Assembly (NCBI RefSeq): GCF_003966565.1
Contig: NZ_AP018718.1
Coordinates: 434,001 to 498,000, forward strand
From: Sulfuricystis multivorans
GTDB lineage: Bacteria > Pseudomonadota > Gammaproteobacteria > Burkholderiales > Rhodocyclaceae
Length of the DNA: 64,000 nucleotides
Direction: 5' to 3'
The stretch's first letter is position 1, and each line of letters begins with the position of its first letter. The position numbers were made by a program, and so were the translations under genes. Below the pieces are notes generated by a model. That model saw only the letters and a list, made by a program, of their open reading frames with translations, was not told the DNA's origin and made no database searches. Below, piece after piece: positions 9,319-18,324 of the stretch.

Positions 9319-10536
9319 ATGCGCGTTAGAGACATGCTCGTCAGATCATGGCTGGTCGCGGCGCTCCTGGTTTGTGCTTTCGGCGCAACGGCACAGGAAC
9401 AGAGCGATGGCGCGGCATTCTCGCTGCGCGGCTTTGGAACGCTCGGCCTGGCACGCTCTTCCGCCGACCAGGCCGAGTTCGTGCGCGATCTCTCCCAGCC
9501 CGTCGGCATCAAGGAGGGCCGTTGGTCAGGACGCATCGACAGCATCCTTGGCCTGCAAGCGAACTGGCGCGCAACGGCCGAGCTCGAGCTGGTCGGCCAG
9601 GTCGTCAGCCGCCTGCACTACGACCGAAGCCATAATCCCGAGCTGATGTGGGTTTTCGCGAAATGGGAGCCCGATCCGCGCCTTGCCTTGCGCCTGGGCC
9701 GCATCGGTGCAGATTTCATGATGCTCGCCGACTCGAGGCTGGTCGGCTATTCCTATCTCACGGTACGACCGCCGGCGGATTTCTTCGGCCCGTTGTTCTT
9801 CTCCCATTTCGATGGCGCCGATGCAGCGGTCACCTTGCCGGTGGGAGAAGGGTTGGTGCATGTCAAGGCATTTACGGGCCGCACCCATGAGAAGGCTGCT
9901 GGTGGGTTAGGCATTTGGGATACCAGCGGTTCGCCTGTCTCTGGCCTGGTACTCGACTACACCCACGGCCCCTGGCAGTTGCGCGCGCAGGCGGCACGCA
10001 TTCGTTTCGCAGCGGACATGAACACCGGCTTTCTCGAAGCACCGCTGTTGGCCAGCGGGTTTCTCGAGGCGGCGGCTTCGCTGCAGACGAAAGACAAGAC
10101 CACGCGTTATCTCTCTGCCGGCTTGGTCTACGACCGTGGCCCTCTGCTCGTGCAAGGCATGCTGAACCGCATCCGCCACGAGGCCCAGGTTTTCGAGGAT
10201 TCCCATGCGGGTTATGTATTGGCAGCCTATCGACTGGGGCGGTTTACCCCATTCATCGGGATATCTCGTTGGAAATCGAAACCCCGTGACGATCTGCCCG
10301 CCGTGCCGGTTCCGGTGTTGGGCGAGAACTACCGGCTGTTCATGGCGGGTGCGGCGGTGGATCGGATCACCCATACGCTAGGGGTGCGATGGGACTTCCA
10401 GAGAGATATGGCGTTCAAGCTGCAATGGGATGCGGTGCGAGCCGGCAATGGCGCGAGCTTTACGTTTCCGAATGCCGATCCGGCATGGAATGGCAAGACC
10501 GACGTGCTGAGCGTCACGCTGGATTTTGTGTTCTGA
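9319..10536 (+). CDS. Outer-membrane beta-barrel protein (porin-like)
   Basis: A 405-residue exported protein. It has a signal peptide (about residues 1-25, hydrophobic core WLVAALLVCAFG, cleavage near ATA/QE) and alternating beta-strand-like segments throughout. It ends in SVTLDFVF, where the terminal Phe is the typical barrel-assembly signal. I recognise no specific substrate family. The start at 9319 is chosen because it directly precedes the signal peptide; 9334 is an alternative and there is no strong Shine-Dalgarno for either. It is the first gene of a tight operon, 2 bp before a periplasmic binding protein. It is probably the outer-membrane partner of that binding protein and the c-di-GMP enzyme downstream. 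Confidence 0.7.
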   Translation: MRVRDMLVRSWLVAALLVCAFGATAQEQSDGAAFSLRGFGTLGLARSSADQAEFVRDLSQPVGIKEGRWSGRIDSILGLQANWRATAELELVGQVVSRLHYDRSHNPELMWVFAKWEPDPRLALRLGRIGADFMMLADSRLVGYSYLTVRPPADFFGPLFFSHFDGADAAVTLPVGEGLVHVKAFTGRTHEKAAGGLGIWDTSGSPVSGLVLDYTHGPWQLRAQAARIRFAADMNTGFLEAPLLASGFLEAAASLQTKDKTTRYLSAGLVYDRGPLLVQGMLNRIRHEAQVFEDSHAGYVLAAYRLGRFTPFIGISRWKSKPRDDLPAVPVPVLGENYRLFMAGAAVDRITHTLGVRWDFQRDMAFKLQWDAVRAGNGASFTFPNADPAWNGKTDVLSVTLDFVF

Positions 10537-10538
10537 CC

Positions 10539-10964
10539 ATGCGTGCCTTGCTCTTCCTGATCCTCTGCGTTCTGGTTTGGAGCGCATCGGCGGTGCGTGC
10601 CGAGCTGGTGGTCGTTGCCAACCCGGCGAGCGGCATCGAACGGCTCGGCGAAGAAGATGTCGTCAATATTTTCCTTGGCCGTTACCGGCGCCTTGCTTCA
10701 GGCATCGCTGCCGAGCCGGTCGACATCGAAGACGATACCGCGCTGCGCGCCCGCTTCTATCGCAGTTTGGTGAACAAGAGTCTGCCGGAGATCAATGCCT
10801 ACTGGGCGCGCTTGGTCTTCTCCGGAAAAACACGGCCGCCACGCTTGGTCGGCAGTGCCGAGGCTGCGTTGCGCTTCGTCGCCAGTCAGCCGGGCGGCTT
10901 GGCGTATCTCGAGCGCGCGCAAGCCGATCGACGTGTGAAAATCGTCTTCGAGTTGGCGGAGTAG
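10539..10964 (+). CDS. Small periplasmic phosphate-binding-like protein, orphan
   Basis: A 141-residue exported protein resembling the PstS-like domain of phosphate ABC transporter binding proteins but much shorter. The signal peptide covers residues 1-21 (LLFLILCVLVWSASAVRA), followed by ELVVVANP, a first strand typical of the fold, and a middle segment EDVVNIFLGRYRRL. No ABC permease or ATPase gene lies nearby. It is 2 bp after the porin-like gene and 3 bp before a membrane GGDEF-EAL enzyme with a periplasmic domain. That argues for a sensory role, as for Vibrio NspS with MbaA, rather than uptake. The ligand is unknown. Confidence 0.75.
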   Translation: MRALLFLILCVLVWSASAVRAELVVVANPASGIERLGEEDVVNIFLGRYRRLASGIAAEPVDIEDDTALRARFYRSLVNKSLPEINAYWARLVFSGKTRPPRLVGSAEAALRFVASQPGGLAYLERAQADRRVKIVFELAE

Positions 10965-10967
10965 GCG

Positions 10968-13352
10968 ATGGCGAGGCATTGGCGCCAAGGCATTCTCGTG
11001 CGCAGCTTGTTGACCGTCGCAGGCATCGCCTTGTTGGTCGGTGTGCTCGCGACCTTGTTGGCGCGTCAGATCGTGGGCACGCGTCTTAATGATGAGGCGC
11101 TGACTCGTCTCGCCGAACTGGTCGATACGGTTGAGAGCACCGCTGCAGTCGCCTGTTTCGCCGAAGACGAACAGCTGGCGAAGGAAGTCGCGCAAGGCTT
11201 GCTGCGCAACGGTGAGCTGCGCAGTGTAGTCATTCGCGGTCGGGATCGAGAGTTGGCAAGGGTCGAGCGCACCCCGCGGGAAGACGGCGATCGCGAATCC
11301 CTGCTCGTAGTGCGTGCGCTGCATTCACCCTTCAAATCCGCCGAGACGGTCGGCGAAATCCGTCTGCAGGCCGATCGCGCGTTCATCGATGCGCGCATCG
11401 CACAGACACTTTGGTTGGCGAGTCTGCTGCTCGTCAGTCAGCTGCTGGCGGTGGTCGTCGCGCTGGCCATTGCCTTGATCTGGCTGGTTTTGCGACCGAT
11501 CAAAGCGACTTCCGATCGGCTGCACCATCTCGATGCCGCCGGCGGCGAGCGCCTGCCTATCCCGGTGGGGCACGAAGCCACCGAGATCGGTCGACTCGTC
11601 GCCGACATCAACGCATTGACGGCGCAGCTGGTGGCTACCCTGGAACAGGAACGCCGGTTACGCCGCCAGCATGAAATCGACCAGCGCAAGTACCGCCATT
11701 TGTTCGAGAATGCCGGCACGGGCATATTCGTTGCGGATCGCGATGGTCGGTTGCTTTCTTCCAACCATGCCTACCGTGAACTTGCCTGTCTATCCGGGGA
11801 GAAAACAGCGGAGAGCCGCTGGCTGAGCGATGCGCGTTGGGATGCGCCCGGAGAACTTCTGGCGATGATCCGTGCCTGTCTCGATGGCCAGACCGATGCC
11901 GCGCCTCTGGCGGACGATTTCCTGCTTCGCGACCGGCGCGGAGAGGAGCGCTGGCTGCACGTGATGATGGTGCCGCTTGGGGATGGCAACGTCCAGGGGA
12001 CCGTCACGGATGTGACAAAGCGCAAGAGGGAAGAGTTGGCAGCACGGCGTTTGGCCGTCACCGATGCGCTGACTGGATTTCCCAACCGCGCCGGACTGCA
12101 GCGCAGCCTTGCCGGGCTCGATTCCCTCTCCGAACCCTTCGCCCTGGTGATGATTGATCTCGACGGTTTCAAGCAGATCAACGATGCACTCGGTTTCCCC
12201 GCCGGCGATGCGTTGTTGCTCGCCGTCGCCACCCGCTTGGACGAGCAGCTCGGTGAAAGGGATCGTGTGGCGCGCATCGGCAGCGACGAGTTCGCATTGG
12301 TGTTGGCTGGACTTCAGGATAGGGAAGCAATCGCTGGCCGGATCGACCAGCTGGCAAGTCGGCTGAGGATGCCCTATGACATTCGGCTGGATGATACCCG
12401 CCATGCCGTGGAGGTTGGGGTCAGCATGGGGGTTGCCCTGTTTCCGGCCGATGGTGGCGATGCCCATCAATTGCTACGTGCAGCGGAACTCGCCCTGCAC
12501 AGTGCGCGCATGGCCGGCGGGCGCGGCTGGGCGTTCTTCTCCCCGGTCTTGCAGGCTGCGGCCGAGCACCGCCGCAGGCTGGAGGATGATCTGCGTGCCG
12601 CCGTCGGGGGGCGCGAGTTGCAGTTGGTCTATCAGCCGATCGTCGAGTTGGCGAACGGCAAGATCGTCGGTGCCGAGGCCTTGTTACGCTGGCCCCATCC
12701 ACAGCGTGGGCTAGTACCGCCGGATGTTTTCGTGCCACTGGCCGAGGAAATCGGCCTGATCGGCGTCATCGGCCTGGAGGTGGTCGATGCCGTCTGCCGT
12801 CAGCTGGCGCAGTGGCGCCAGCTGGGACATGTGCTTTATTGCTCGATCAACGTCTCGGCACGCCAGATTCCCGATGCGCTGCCGCCTGCGCTTCTGCTCG
12901 AACGCCTCGGCCACCATGGTTTGCCGGCGGAAAGTGTCGCGATCGAGATCACCGAGAGCGTGCTGATGCGCGATGTCACGGTCGCACGGAGCTGGATCGG
13001 TAGTCTGCGTGCCGCCGGCGTGTGCATTTTTCTCGATGACTTCGGCACTGGCTTTTCATCTCTGTCCTATCTGAAACGCTTCCCGCTCGATACCCTCAAG
13101 ATCGACAAGTCGTTCATCCGCGATCTTCACGCTGACCGGAACGATCGCACGCTTGTCGAGGCCATCATTGCGATGGCAAACAGCCTTGGCTTGCGCGTCG
13201 TCGCCGAAGGTATCGAAAATGTGCAGCAACTCGCGCTGCTGCAGGAGATGCGTTGCCGTTACGGACAGGGCTACCATATCGCCCGCCCGCTGGCCGCCGA
13301 AGATTTCTCCGCGATTCTGGCGCGGGGAAGCGTCATGCCCGGAGACACCTGA
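10968..13352 (+). CDS. Membrane c-di-GMP phosphodiesterase (HAMP-PAS-GGDEF-EAL)
   Basis: A 794-residue inner-membrane protein. Domains in order are: a membrane segment at about 8-30, a periplasmic sensor at about 31-145, a second membrane segment at about 146-172, HAMP (about 173-230), PAS (about 240-355), GGDEF (about 365-525) and EAL (about 535-785). The GGDEF signature is degenerate (GSDEF, 438-442) and lacks an RxxD inhibitory site, so cyclase activity is doubtful. The EAL domain keeps EALLRW (Glu570), the NVSARQ and ITESV metal and substrate residues, DDFGTG (690-695) and AEGIE, so phosphodiesterase activity is expected. It sits 3 bp after the orphan binding protein and 1 bp before a TonB-dependent receptor. 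The GGDEF domain may bind GTP as an activator. Confidence 0.9.
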   Translation: MARHWRQGILVRSLLTVAGIALLVGVLATLLARQIVGTRLNDEALTRLAELVDTVESTAAVACFAEDEQLAKEVAQGLLRNGELRSVVIRGRDRELARVERTPREDGDRESLLVVRALHSPFKSAETVGEIRLQADRAFIDARIAQTLWLASLLLVSQLLAVVVALAIALIWLVLRPIKATSDRLHHLDAAGGERLPIPVGHEATEIGRLVADINALTAQLVATLEQERRLRRQHEIDQRKYRHLFENAGTGIFVADRDGRLLSSNHAYRELACLSGEKTAESRWLSDARWDAPGELLAMIRACLDGQTDAAPLADDFLLRDRRGEERWLHVMMVPLGDGNVQGTVTDVTKRKREELAARRLAVTDALTGFPNRAGLQRSLAGLDSLSEPFALVMIDLDGFKQINDALGFPAGDALLLAVATRLDEQLGERDRVARIGSDEFALVLAGLQDREAIAGRIDQLASRLRMPYDIRLDDTRHAVEVGVSMGVALFPADGGDAHQLLRAAELALHSARMAGGRGWAFFSPVLQAAAEHRRRLEDDLRAAVGGRELQLVYQPIVELANGKIVGAEALLRWPHPQRGLVPPDVFVPLAEEIGLIGVIGLEVVDAVCRQLAQWRQLGHVLYCSINVSARQIPDALPPALLLERLGHHGLPAESVAIEITESVLMRDVTVARSWIGSLRAAGVCIFLDDFGTGFSSLSYLKRFPLDTLKIDKSFIRDLHADRNDRTLVEAIIAMANSLGLRVVAEGIENVQQLALLQEMRCRYGQGYHIARPLAAEDFSAILARGSVMPGDT

Positions 13353-13353
13353 G

Positions 13354-15375
13354 ATGGCTGGCATGCACATCCAGTTGGTGACTCTCTCGGCTCTGCTGCT
13401 CGTCTCGCGAGCTGCGGCAACGGAGCTGTCGGAGAACGATTATTTCGGCGAGCTGCCGACGGTGCTGACGGTCAGCCGCCTCGCCCAGCCGCTCAACGAA
13501 ACGCCTGGCGCCGTGACGGTGATCGAGCGCGAGACGATCCGGCGTTCCGGGGCACGCGAACTGGCTGACGTGCTGCGGCTGGTGCCTGGTTATCTGGTGT
13601 CCGGTTACAACGGCGCCAATCCGACCGCTTCCTATCATGCTCCTCTCGATGACTACGGCATCCGTAACTTGGTCCTGATCGATGGTCGGCCCGTCTATTC
13701 GGCCTATTATCTGGGTGGCACGGCCGACGGGATGATGGGTGTATTGCTCGAGGATGTGGAACGCATCGAGGTGCTGCGTGGCTCGAATTCCGCTGCCTAC
13801 GGGGCGAATGCGCTATTCGGTGTCATCAACGTCATCACCCGTCATGCCCAGGATACGCATGGCGTGGAGGCATCCGTCAGTGCAGGCGACGGCGCGATCC
13901 GCGACAACTATGCGCGCATTGGTTGGGGCGGTCCCGCCGCCAGCTTTCGTCTCAGCGCCGGACGCCGCAGTGACAGCGGCTATGCCAATCTCTATGATGA
14001 CAAAAACATCAGCCAGCTGCATTTCCGCGGTGACCTGCGTCCTGCACCCGATCAGGAGCTACTGCTTTCCGCAGGGGTAGTCGATCGCTCCAGCGGCGAG
14101 GGTTTTGCCGATCAGCCGGCCAATCCACCTCGTAGCCGGGGGTGGCGCAATATCCACCTGCTGGGCCAATGGCGGCAGCAGTCCGGGCCTGGCGAGGAGC
14201 TCAAGCTGACTGCCAGCTTCAATGAGGAAACGCTGCGTGAGCGTTTCACTTATCCTTATGACAATAGCGTCATCGTCAGCGGGGATGGCTTCGGTCGGCG
14301 CGTCAATCTCGAACTGCAGCAGCAAACCCAGCTCGCGAAGCAGCTGCGTGCCGTGTGGGGCGCCGGTTACCGTTACGAGAATGCCATTTCACGGCCGCTT
14401 TACAACACCGATGATCCGGTGGCGCTCCATGAGGAACGCCTGTTCGGCAATCTCGAATGGCGCCCGCATCCGCAATGGCTGATCAATGCCGGCGGCTTTG
14501 CCGCTCACCACAGCCGCATCGGCGGTTACTTCTCGCCACGCCTGATGGCCAATTATCTGATCGCGCCACAGCATACATTGCGTTTCGGAATGACCAGCGC
14601 AGTGCGGACGCCGACCCTGTTCGAGCTGGCCAGCGATGTGCGTTTCCATCCGCAGGATGTTGCCAGTCTGTTGGCGGCGAACAAGCGACTCGAAGCCCTG
14701 CTCGCCTGGGCGCATCAGCCTTTTCTCCTCTACAAGGCGAGCGGTGGGGCGCAGCCAGAAAGACTCAAGGTGATCGAATTCGGCTATTTCGGCAACCTGA
14801 GCGAACTGCGGCTGACGCTCGACTTGCGCGCCTATCTGGAAAAGATGGAGGATCTGCTTGCCAAGGATCGCCGTGCTAACGTCGCCTGGTATGTGACGCC
14901 AGCCAACCCGTTCGGTATTCCAGCCGGCGAGGCCATCCCGGTACAGGATTTTCGCAATACGCCAGGACTGCGCAGCCGTGGCATCGAGGCTCAGTTGCGC
15001 TGGAAACCCTTCCAGACGACGGAAATCTGGTTGAACCAGTCGTTCCAGCATCTGCATTGGGAAGAAGACGGCAACCGGCCTTTCCCTCCCAGCCGTGCCA
15101 CAACGATCGCCTGGTTCCAGCAGTTGCCAGGTGCATGGGATATCACAGTCATCTATCAGTCGCTCGGCAGTCATTCTTGGGGCGCCGGGTCGGGTCCCCT
15201 GCCGACCCAGCAGCGCCTCGATGCCCGTCTGGCCAGGCAATTCGCGATCGGCACGACGCGCTTGGAAGCAGCGATAGCCATCCAGGCGGCGAATGGCAGT
15301 CTGCCGGTGTATGCAGCCGGAAGTGCTATGCAGCTCGAACGCCGCCTTTGGGGAACTCTACGCTTGGCGTTTTGA
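13354..15375 (+). CDS. TonB-dependent outer-membrane receptor 1
   Basis: A 673-residue receptor. It has a signal peptide (about 1-22), a TonB-box-like start (LPTVLTVSRLAQPL, about 32-45), a plug domain with ETIRRSGARELADVLRLVPG and the ERIEVLRGSNSAAYGANA segment, and a barrel ending in GTLRLAF. The plug resembles BtuB/FepA-type receptors, but the substrate cannot be told. The start at 13354, 1 bp after the phosphodiesterase stop, is favoured over the same-frame extension back to 13153, which overlaps that gene. Tight spacing places it in the same transcript as the c-di-GMP enzyme. Confidence 0.87.
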   Translation: MAGMHIQLVTLSALLLVSRAAATELSENDYFGELPTVLTVSRLAQPLNETPGAVTVIERETIRRSGARELADVLRLVPGYLVSGYNGANPTASYHAPLDDYGIRNLVLIDGRPVYSAYYLGGTADGMMGVLLEDVERIEVLRGSNSAAYGANALFGVINVITRHAQDTHGVEASVSAGDGAIRDNYARIGWGGPAASFRLSAGRRSDSGYANLYDDKNISQLHFRGDLRPAPDQELLLSAGVVDRSSGEGFADQPANPPRSRGWRNIHLLGQWRQQSGPGEELKLTASFNEETLRERFTYPYDNSVIVSGDGFGRRVNLELQQQTQLAKQLRAVWGAGYRYENAISRPLYNTDDPVALHEERLFGNLEWRPHPQWLINAGGFAAHHSRIGGYFSPRLMANYLIAPQHTLRFGMTSAVRTPTLFELASDVRFHPQDVASLLAANKRLEALLAWAHQPFLLYKASGGAQPERLKVIEFGYFGNLSELRLTLDLRAYLEKMEDLLAKDRRANVAWYVTPANPFGIPAGEAIPVQDFRNTPGLRSRGIEAQLRWKPFQTTEIWLNQSFQHLHWEEDGNRPFPPSRATTIAWFQQLPGAWDITVIYQSLGSHSWGAGSGPLPTQQRLDARLARQFAIGTTRLEAAIAIQAANGSLPVYAAGSAMQLERRLWGTLRLAF

Positions 15376-15415
15376 GTGATAATGACAAAGAGTTGTCTGG
15401 TCATGCAATAAGAAA

Positions 15416-17377
15416 ATGACGATCAGGGAGAGGGTGCGACGCGTCGTCGCTGTGCTCGTGATGCTGTCTTCCTTGCCGGCGCTCGCCGGGGAGGGCGAAG
15501 GCATTCGGCAAGTGCTGGCGTTGAGTTTGGAGGAGCAGATGGCCATCACGGTGAAGATCGCCAGCCAGATGGAGCAGTCGATGGCCGAGGCTCCTGCGGT
15601 GGTGTCGGTGATCACTGCCGACGATCTGCGCGCCACCGGCGCGACGAATCTGATGGAAATCTTGCAAAGCGTGCCGGGCGTGTATGTGAAAACCAACCTG
15701 TTCGGCGCCAAACCGCTGCTCTCCATGCGTGGTGCTTCCGGCGTCAATGTGTTGTTGATGATCGATGGCGCGCCGGCCAAGGATCTCGTCTGGTCGCCCG
15801 GCATCTTCTGGAAGGGTGTGCCGGCGAACATGATCGAACGCATCGAGATCATCCGCGGCCCTGGCTCGGCGCTGTTCGGTGCGGATGCCTCGGCGGGTGT
15901 GATCAACGTAGTCACCAAGACTGCCGGGAGGATTTCCGGCGGCGAAGCCGGGCTCCGGGTCGGCAGCGATGACAGCTGGGCGGGCTGGCTGCAGCAGGGT
16001 GGGCAGTGGAACGGTTTCGCCATCGCCTTCACGGCCGATCTGGCAGGCAGCGAAGGCCATTCGCCCTGGATCGCCCGCGACAAGCTGGGGAGCGCAGGGC
16101 ATGCTTACTTTGGCCATGACGATGCCGATCTGCATTTATCGATCGCCCGGCAGCATTGGCGTTTGCTGGTCGATCACACGCGCCACGAGGATGTCGGTAT
16201 CGGGCTGACCGGCGCGGCCGTGCTCGATCCGCTCACCCGCGCGAAAGATCGCCAGTCGAGCCTGGCCTTGCTCTACCAGAACGACGCCGTGAGCGCCGAT
16301 TGGGGGCTTTCCGGCGAGGCACGCTTTCGCGATCTGGCCTACGATTCCGGCAACGGTTTCTGGGAGCGGCCGCCGGGGCCCGGCGAGCTGCGCAATGTGC
16401 TCGCGGTCGCCGAGCGCCGGGTCGATGTCGAGCTGATGGCGCACTATCGCGGCCGGCGCGATCATCTGGGGCAGTTCGGCGCTGGCCATGTCTGGCAGAC
16501 GCCGTATGACGTCAGTCAGACGCTGAATGGCGTGCCGGCCGTTTTCGTGCCCGAGAAAACCCGGCGCAATGCCTATCTCTTCGTCCAGGACATCTGGCAT
16601 ATCGCCCCGGAATGGGAACTGACGGCCGGCGCGCGTTACGATCATTATTCCGATTTCGGCAGCACGCTCAATCCGCGCCTGGCGCTGGTCTGGCAGAGCA
16701 GTCCGCGGCTGACCACGAAGCTGATGTATGGCCAGGCGTTTCGCGCCCCATCGTATCTCGAGCTGTATTCGCAGACGGCAGCCAATGCGGCCAACCCCGA
16801 TCTGCGGCCGGAACGCTCGCGCACCGTGGAGCTGTCGTTCAACTACCGTGCCAGCCGCGACCTGAACTTCGGCTTGAATGTCTATCGATTCGTGCGCAGT
16901 GACGTCATCGCGCCAGAAGCGCTGCCACCCTATCGCTTTGCGAACCTGGGCCGTTATGTAAGCCAAGGCATCGAGCTCGAGGCGCAGTGGCAGGCGGGTC
17001 GCTCCCTGCGGCTGAGCGGCAATGTGAGCCAAATGCAGCTCGGCGCCGTCGATGATCCATTGCGGGATCTGGCTGTTCCGCGGCGTCAGGCCTATCTGCG
17101 TGCCGACTGGATGATCGCACCGAAGTGGCACTGGAACCTACAGGCCCACTGGTTCGACCGGCGCCCGCTGCCCGCCAATGATCCGCGCATGCCGCTGGGC
17201 AGCGCTCTCTTGTTGTCGACCAGTCTGCGCTACTTCCACGGCAGCGACTGGGAATTCGCCGCCACCCTCCGCAACCTGGCGGACCGCGACCTGCACGAAT
17301 ACTCGAGTCGTGCGCTGGTGGACAATCTTCCCTTGCCCGGCCGCAGTTTCGCAGCCGAACTCCGCTACAAGTTCTGA
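15416..17377 (+). CDS. TonB-dependent outer-membrane receptor 2
   Basis: A 653-residue receptor. It has a signal peptide (about 1-24, ending LPALA), a plug domain (PAVVSVITADDLRATGATNL, then ERIEIIRGPGSALFGADA near residue 140) and a barrel ending in FAAELRYKF. It differs clearly from receptor 1 in sequence, so it is not a recent tandem copy. It follows receptor 1 after 40 bp and precedes a binding protein by 8 bp. No cobalamin riboswitch or Fur box is apparent in the 40-bp gap. The substrate is unknown; iron complexes, corrinoids or carbohydrates are all possible. Confidence 0.87.
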   Translation: MTIRERVRRVVAVLVMLSSLPALAGEGEGIRQVLALSLEEQMAITVKIASQMEQSMAEAPAVVSVITADDLRATGATNLMEILQSVPGVYVKTNLFGAKPLLSMRGASGVNVLLMIDGAPAKDLVWSPGIFWKGVPANMIERIEIIRGPGSALFGADASAGVINVVTKTAGRISGGEAGLRVGSDDSWAGWLQQGGQWNGFAIAFTADLAGSEGHSPWIARDKLGSAGHAYFGHDDADLHLSIARQHWRLLVDHTRHEDVGIGLTGAAVLDPLTRAKDRQSSLALLYQNDAVSADWGLSGEARFRDLAYDSGNGFWERPPGPGELRNVLAVAERRVDVELMAHYRGRRDHLGQFGAGHVWQTPYDVSQTLNGVPAVFVPEKTRRNAYLFVQDIWHIAPEWELTAGARYDHYSDFGSTLNPRLALVWQSSPRLTTKLMYGQAFRAPSYLELYSQTAANAANPDLRPERSRTVELSFNYRASRDLNFGLNVYRFVRSDVIAPEALPPYRFANLGRYVSQGIELEAQWQAGRSLRLSGNVSQMQLGAVDDPLRDLAVPRRQAYLRADWMIAPKWHWNLQAHWFDRRPLPANDPRMPLGSALLLSTSLRYFHGSDWEFAATLRNLADRDLHEYSSRALVDNLPLPGRSFAAELRYKF

Positions 17378-17385
17378 TCTGCGCC

Positions 17386-18324
17386 ATGGGCCGCTTGCTA
17401 CTCCGCTTCCTCCTGCTGTGCCTGGTCTCTATGACTTTGGTATCAGAGGCGCTGGCTGCGCCCCTCGTCTGGGTGGTGCTGGCCGAGAGCGGCGCTGTGC
17501 ATCTGGAAACCGCGAACGACCTGAAGGCGGCTCTCACCGGCACCGCCGACGTACGCGTCGATCGCGGCGCGGAACTCTTTGCCGGCAGAGGCGCAAGACC
17601 GGATCTGATCGTCACCGTGGGTACGGCAGCCCTCGACGGCGCTCTCGAGCAATTGCCCAAGAAGGATGCGAGTTGGTCGAAAATCCCCCTCATCGCCACG
17701 CTCGTGCCGCAGTCCATCGTCGAGGCGCGACGGGCGATCGTAGGATCGCGGCCATTCGCGGCGGTAGTTCTGGACCAGCCGTTGGCAAGGCAGCTGGCGC
17801 TGATCCGCCGGGCGTTGCCGGAGAGCCGCCGAGTGGGCGTGCTGCCCGGCCCGCTGACACGCCCGCGCCTTGCAGAGATCGAAAAAGAGGCGCACTCACG
17901 TGGGTTACAGCTGGTCGTGGGGCCTGCGGTGCGCGCAGCCGAGGATATCTACCCTTCGCTGAAAGAAGTACTCATCTCCGCCGATGTCGTGCTGGCGCTA
18001 CCGGACCCGCTGATCTATAACGCCGGGACGTTACAGAACATCCTGCTCACCACCTACCGCGCACGGGTGCCGTTGGTCGCATTCTCATCGGCCTACGTCA
18101 AGGCGGGTGCATTGCTGGCCGTCTATTCATCACCATCGCAGGTGGCGCGGCAGACGGCGAAAGTCGTGCGTGACTGGCTGAGGGAACGCAAGCTCTCGCC
18201 AATCGTTTTCATCCGCGAATTCACGGTCGTCGCCAACGACAGGGTGGCCGCTTCGCTCGGTCTGCCGCCTTTCGAAGTCGATGAGATCGCCGCTGATCTG
18301 CATCGGTTGGAGGCAGGGCAATGA
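17386..18324 (+). CDS. ABC-type substrate-binding protein (DUF534-like), orphan
   Basis: A 312-residue exported protein related to the ABC substrate-binding family PF04392/DUF534. The signal peptide is about residues 1-24 (LLLRFLLLCLVSMTLVS). The two-lobed fold is suggested by DLIVTVGTAALDG near residue 65, SRRVGVLPGPLTRPRL near 145 and YRARVPLVAFSSAYVKAGAL near 225. There are no permease or ATPase genes nearby. The stop overlaps the start of a diguanylate cyclase gene by 4 bp. As for the smaller binding protein upstream, coupling to a membrane c-di-GMP enzyme suggests signalling rather than transport. Confidence 0.78.
   Translation: MGRLLLRFLLLCLVSMTLVSEALAAPLVWVVLAESGAVHLETANDLKAALTGTADVRVDRGAELFAGRGARPDLIVTVGTAALDGALEQLPKKDASWSKIPLIATLVPQSIVEARRAIVGSRPFAAVVLDQPLARQLALIRRALPESRRVGVLPGPLTRPRLAEIEKEAHSRGLQLVVGPAVRAAEDIYPSLKEVLISADVVLALPDPLIYNAGTLQNILLTTYRARVPLVAFSSAYVKAGALLAVYSSPSQVARQTAKVVRDWLRERKLSPIVFIREFTVVANDRVAASLGLPPFEVDEIAADLHRLEAGQ

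Noticed and set aside
15376-15415. Cobalamin riboswitch before TonB-dependent receptor 2
   Set aside because: The 40-bp gap is too short and lacks the B12-box.
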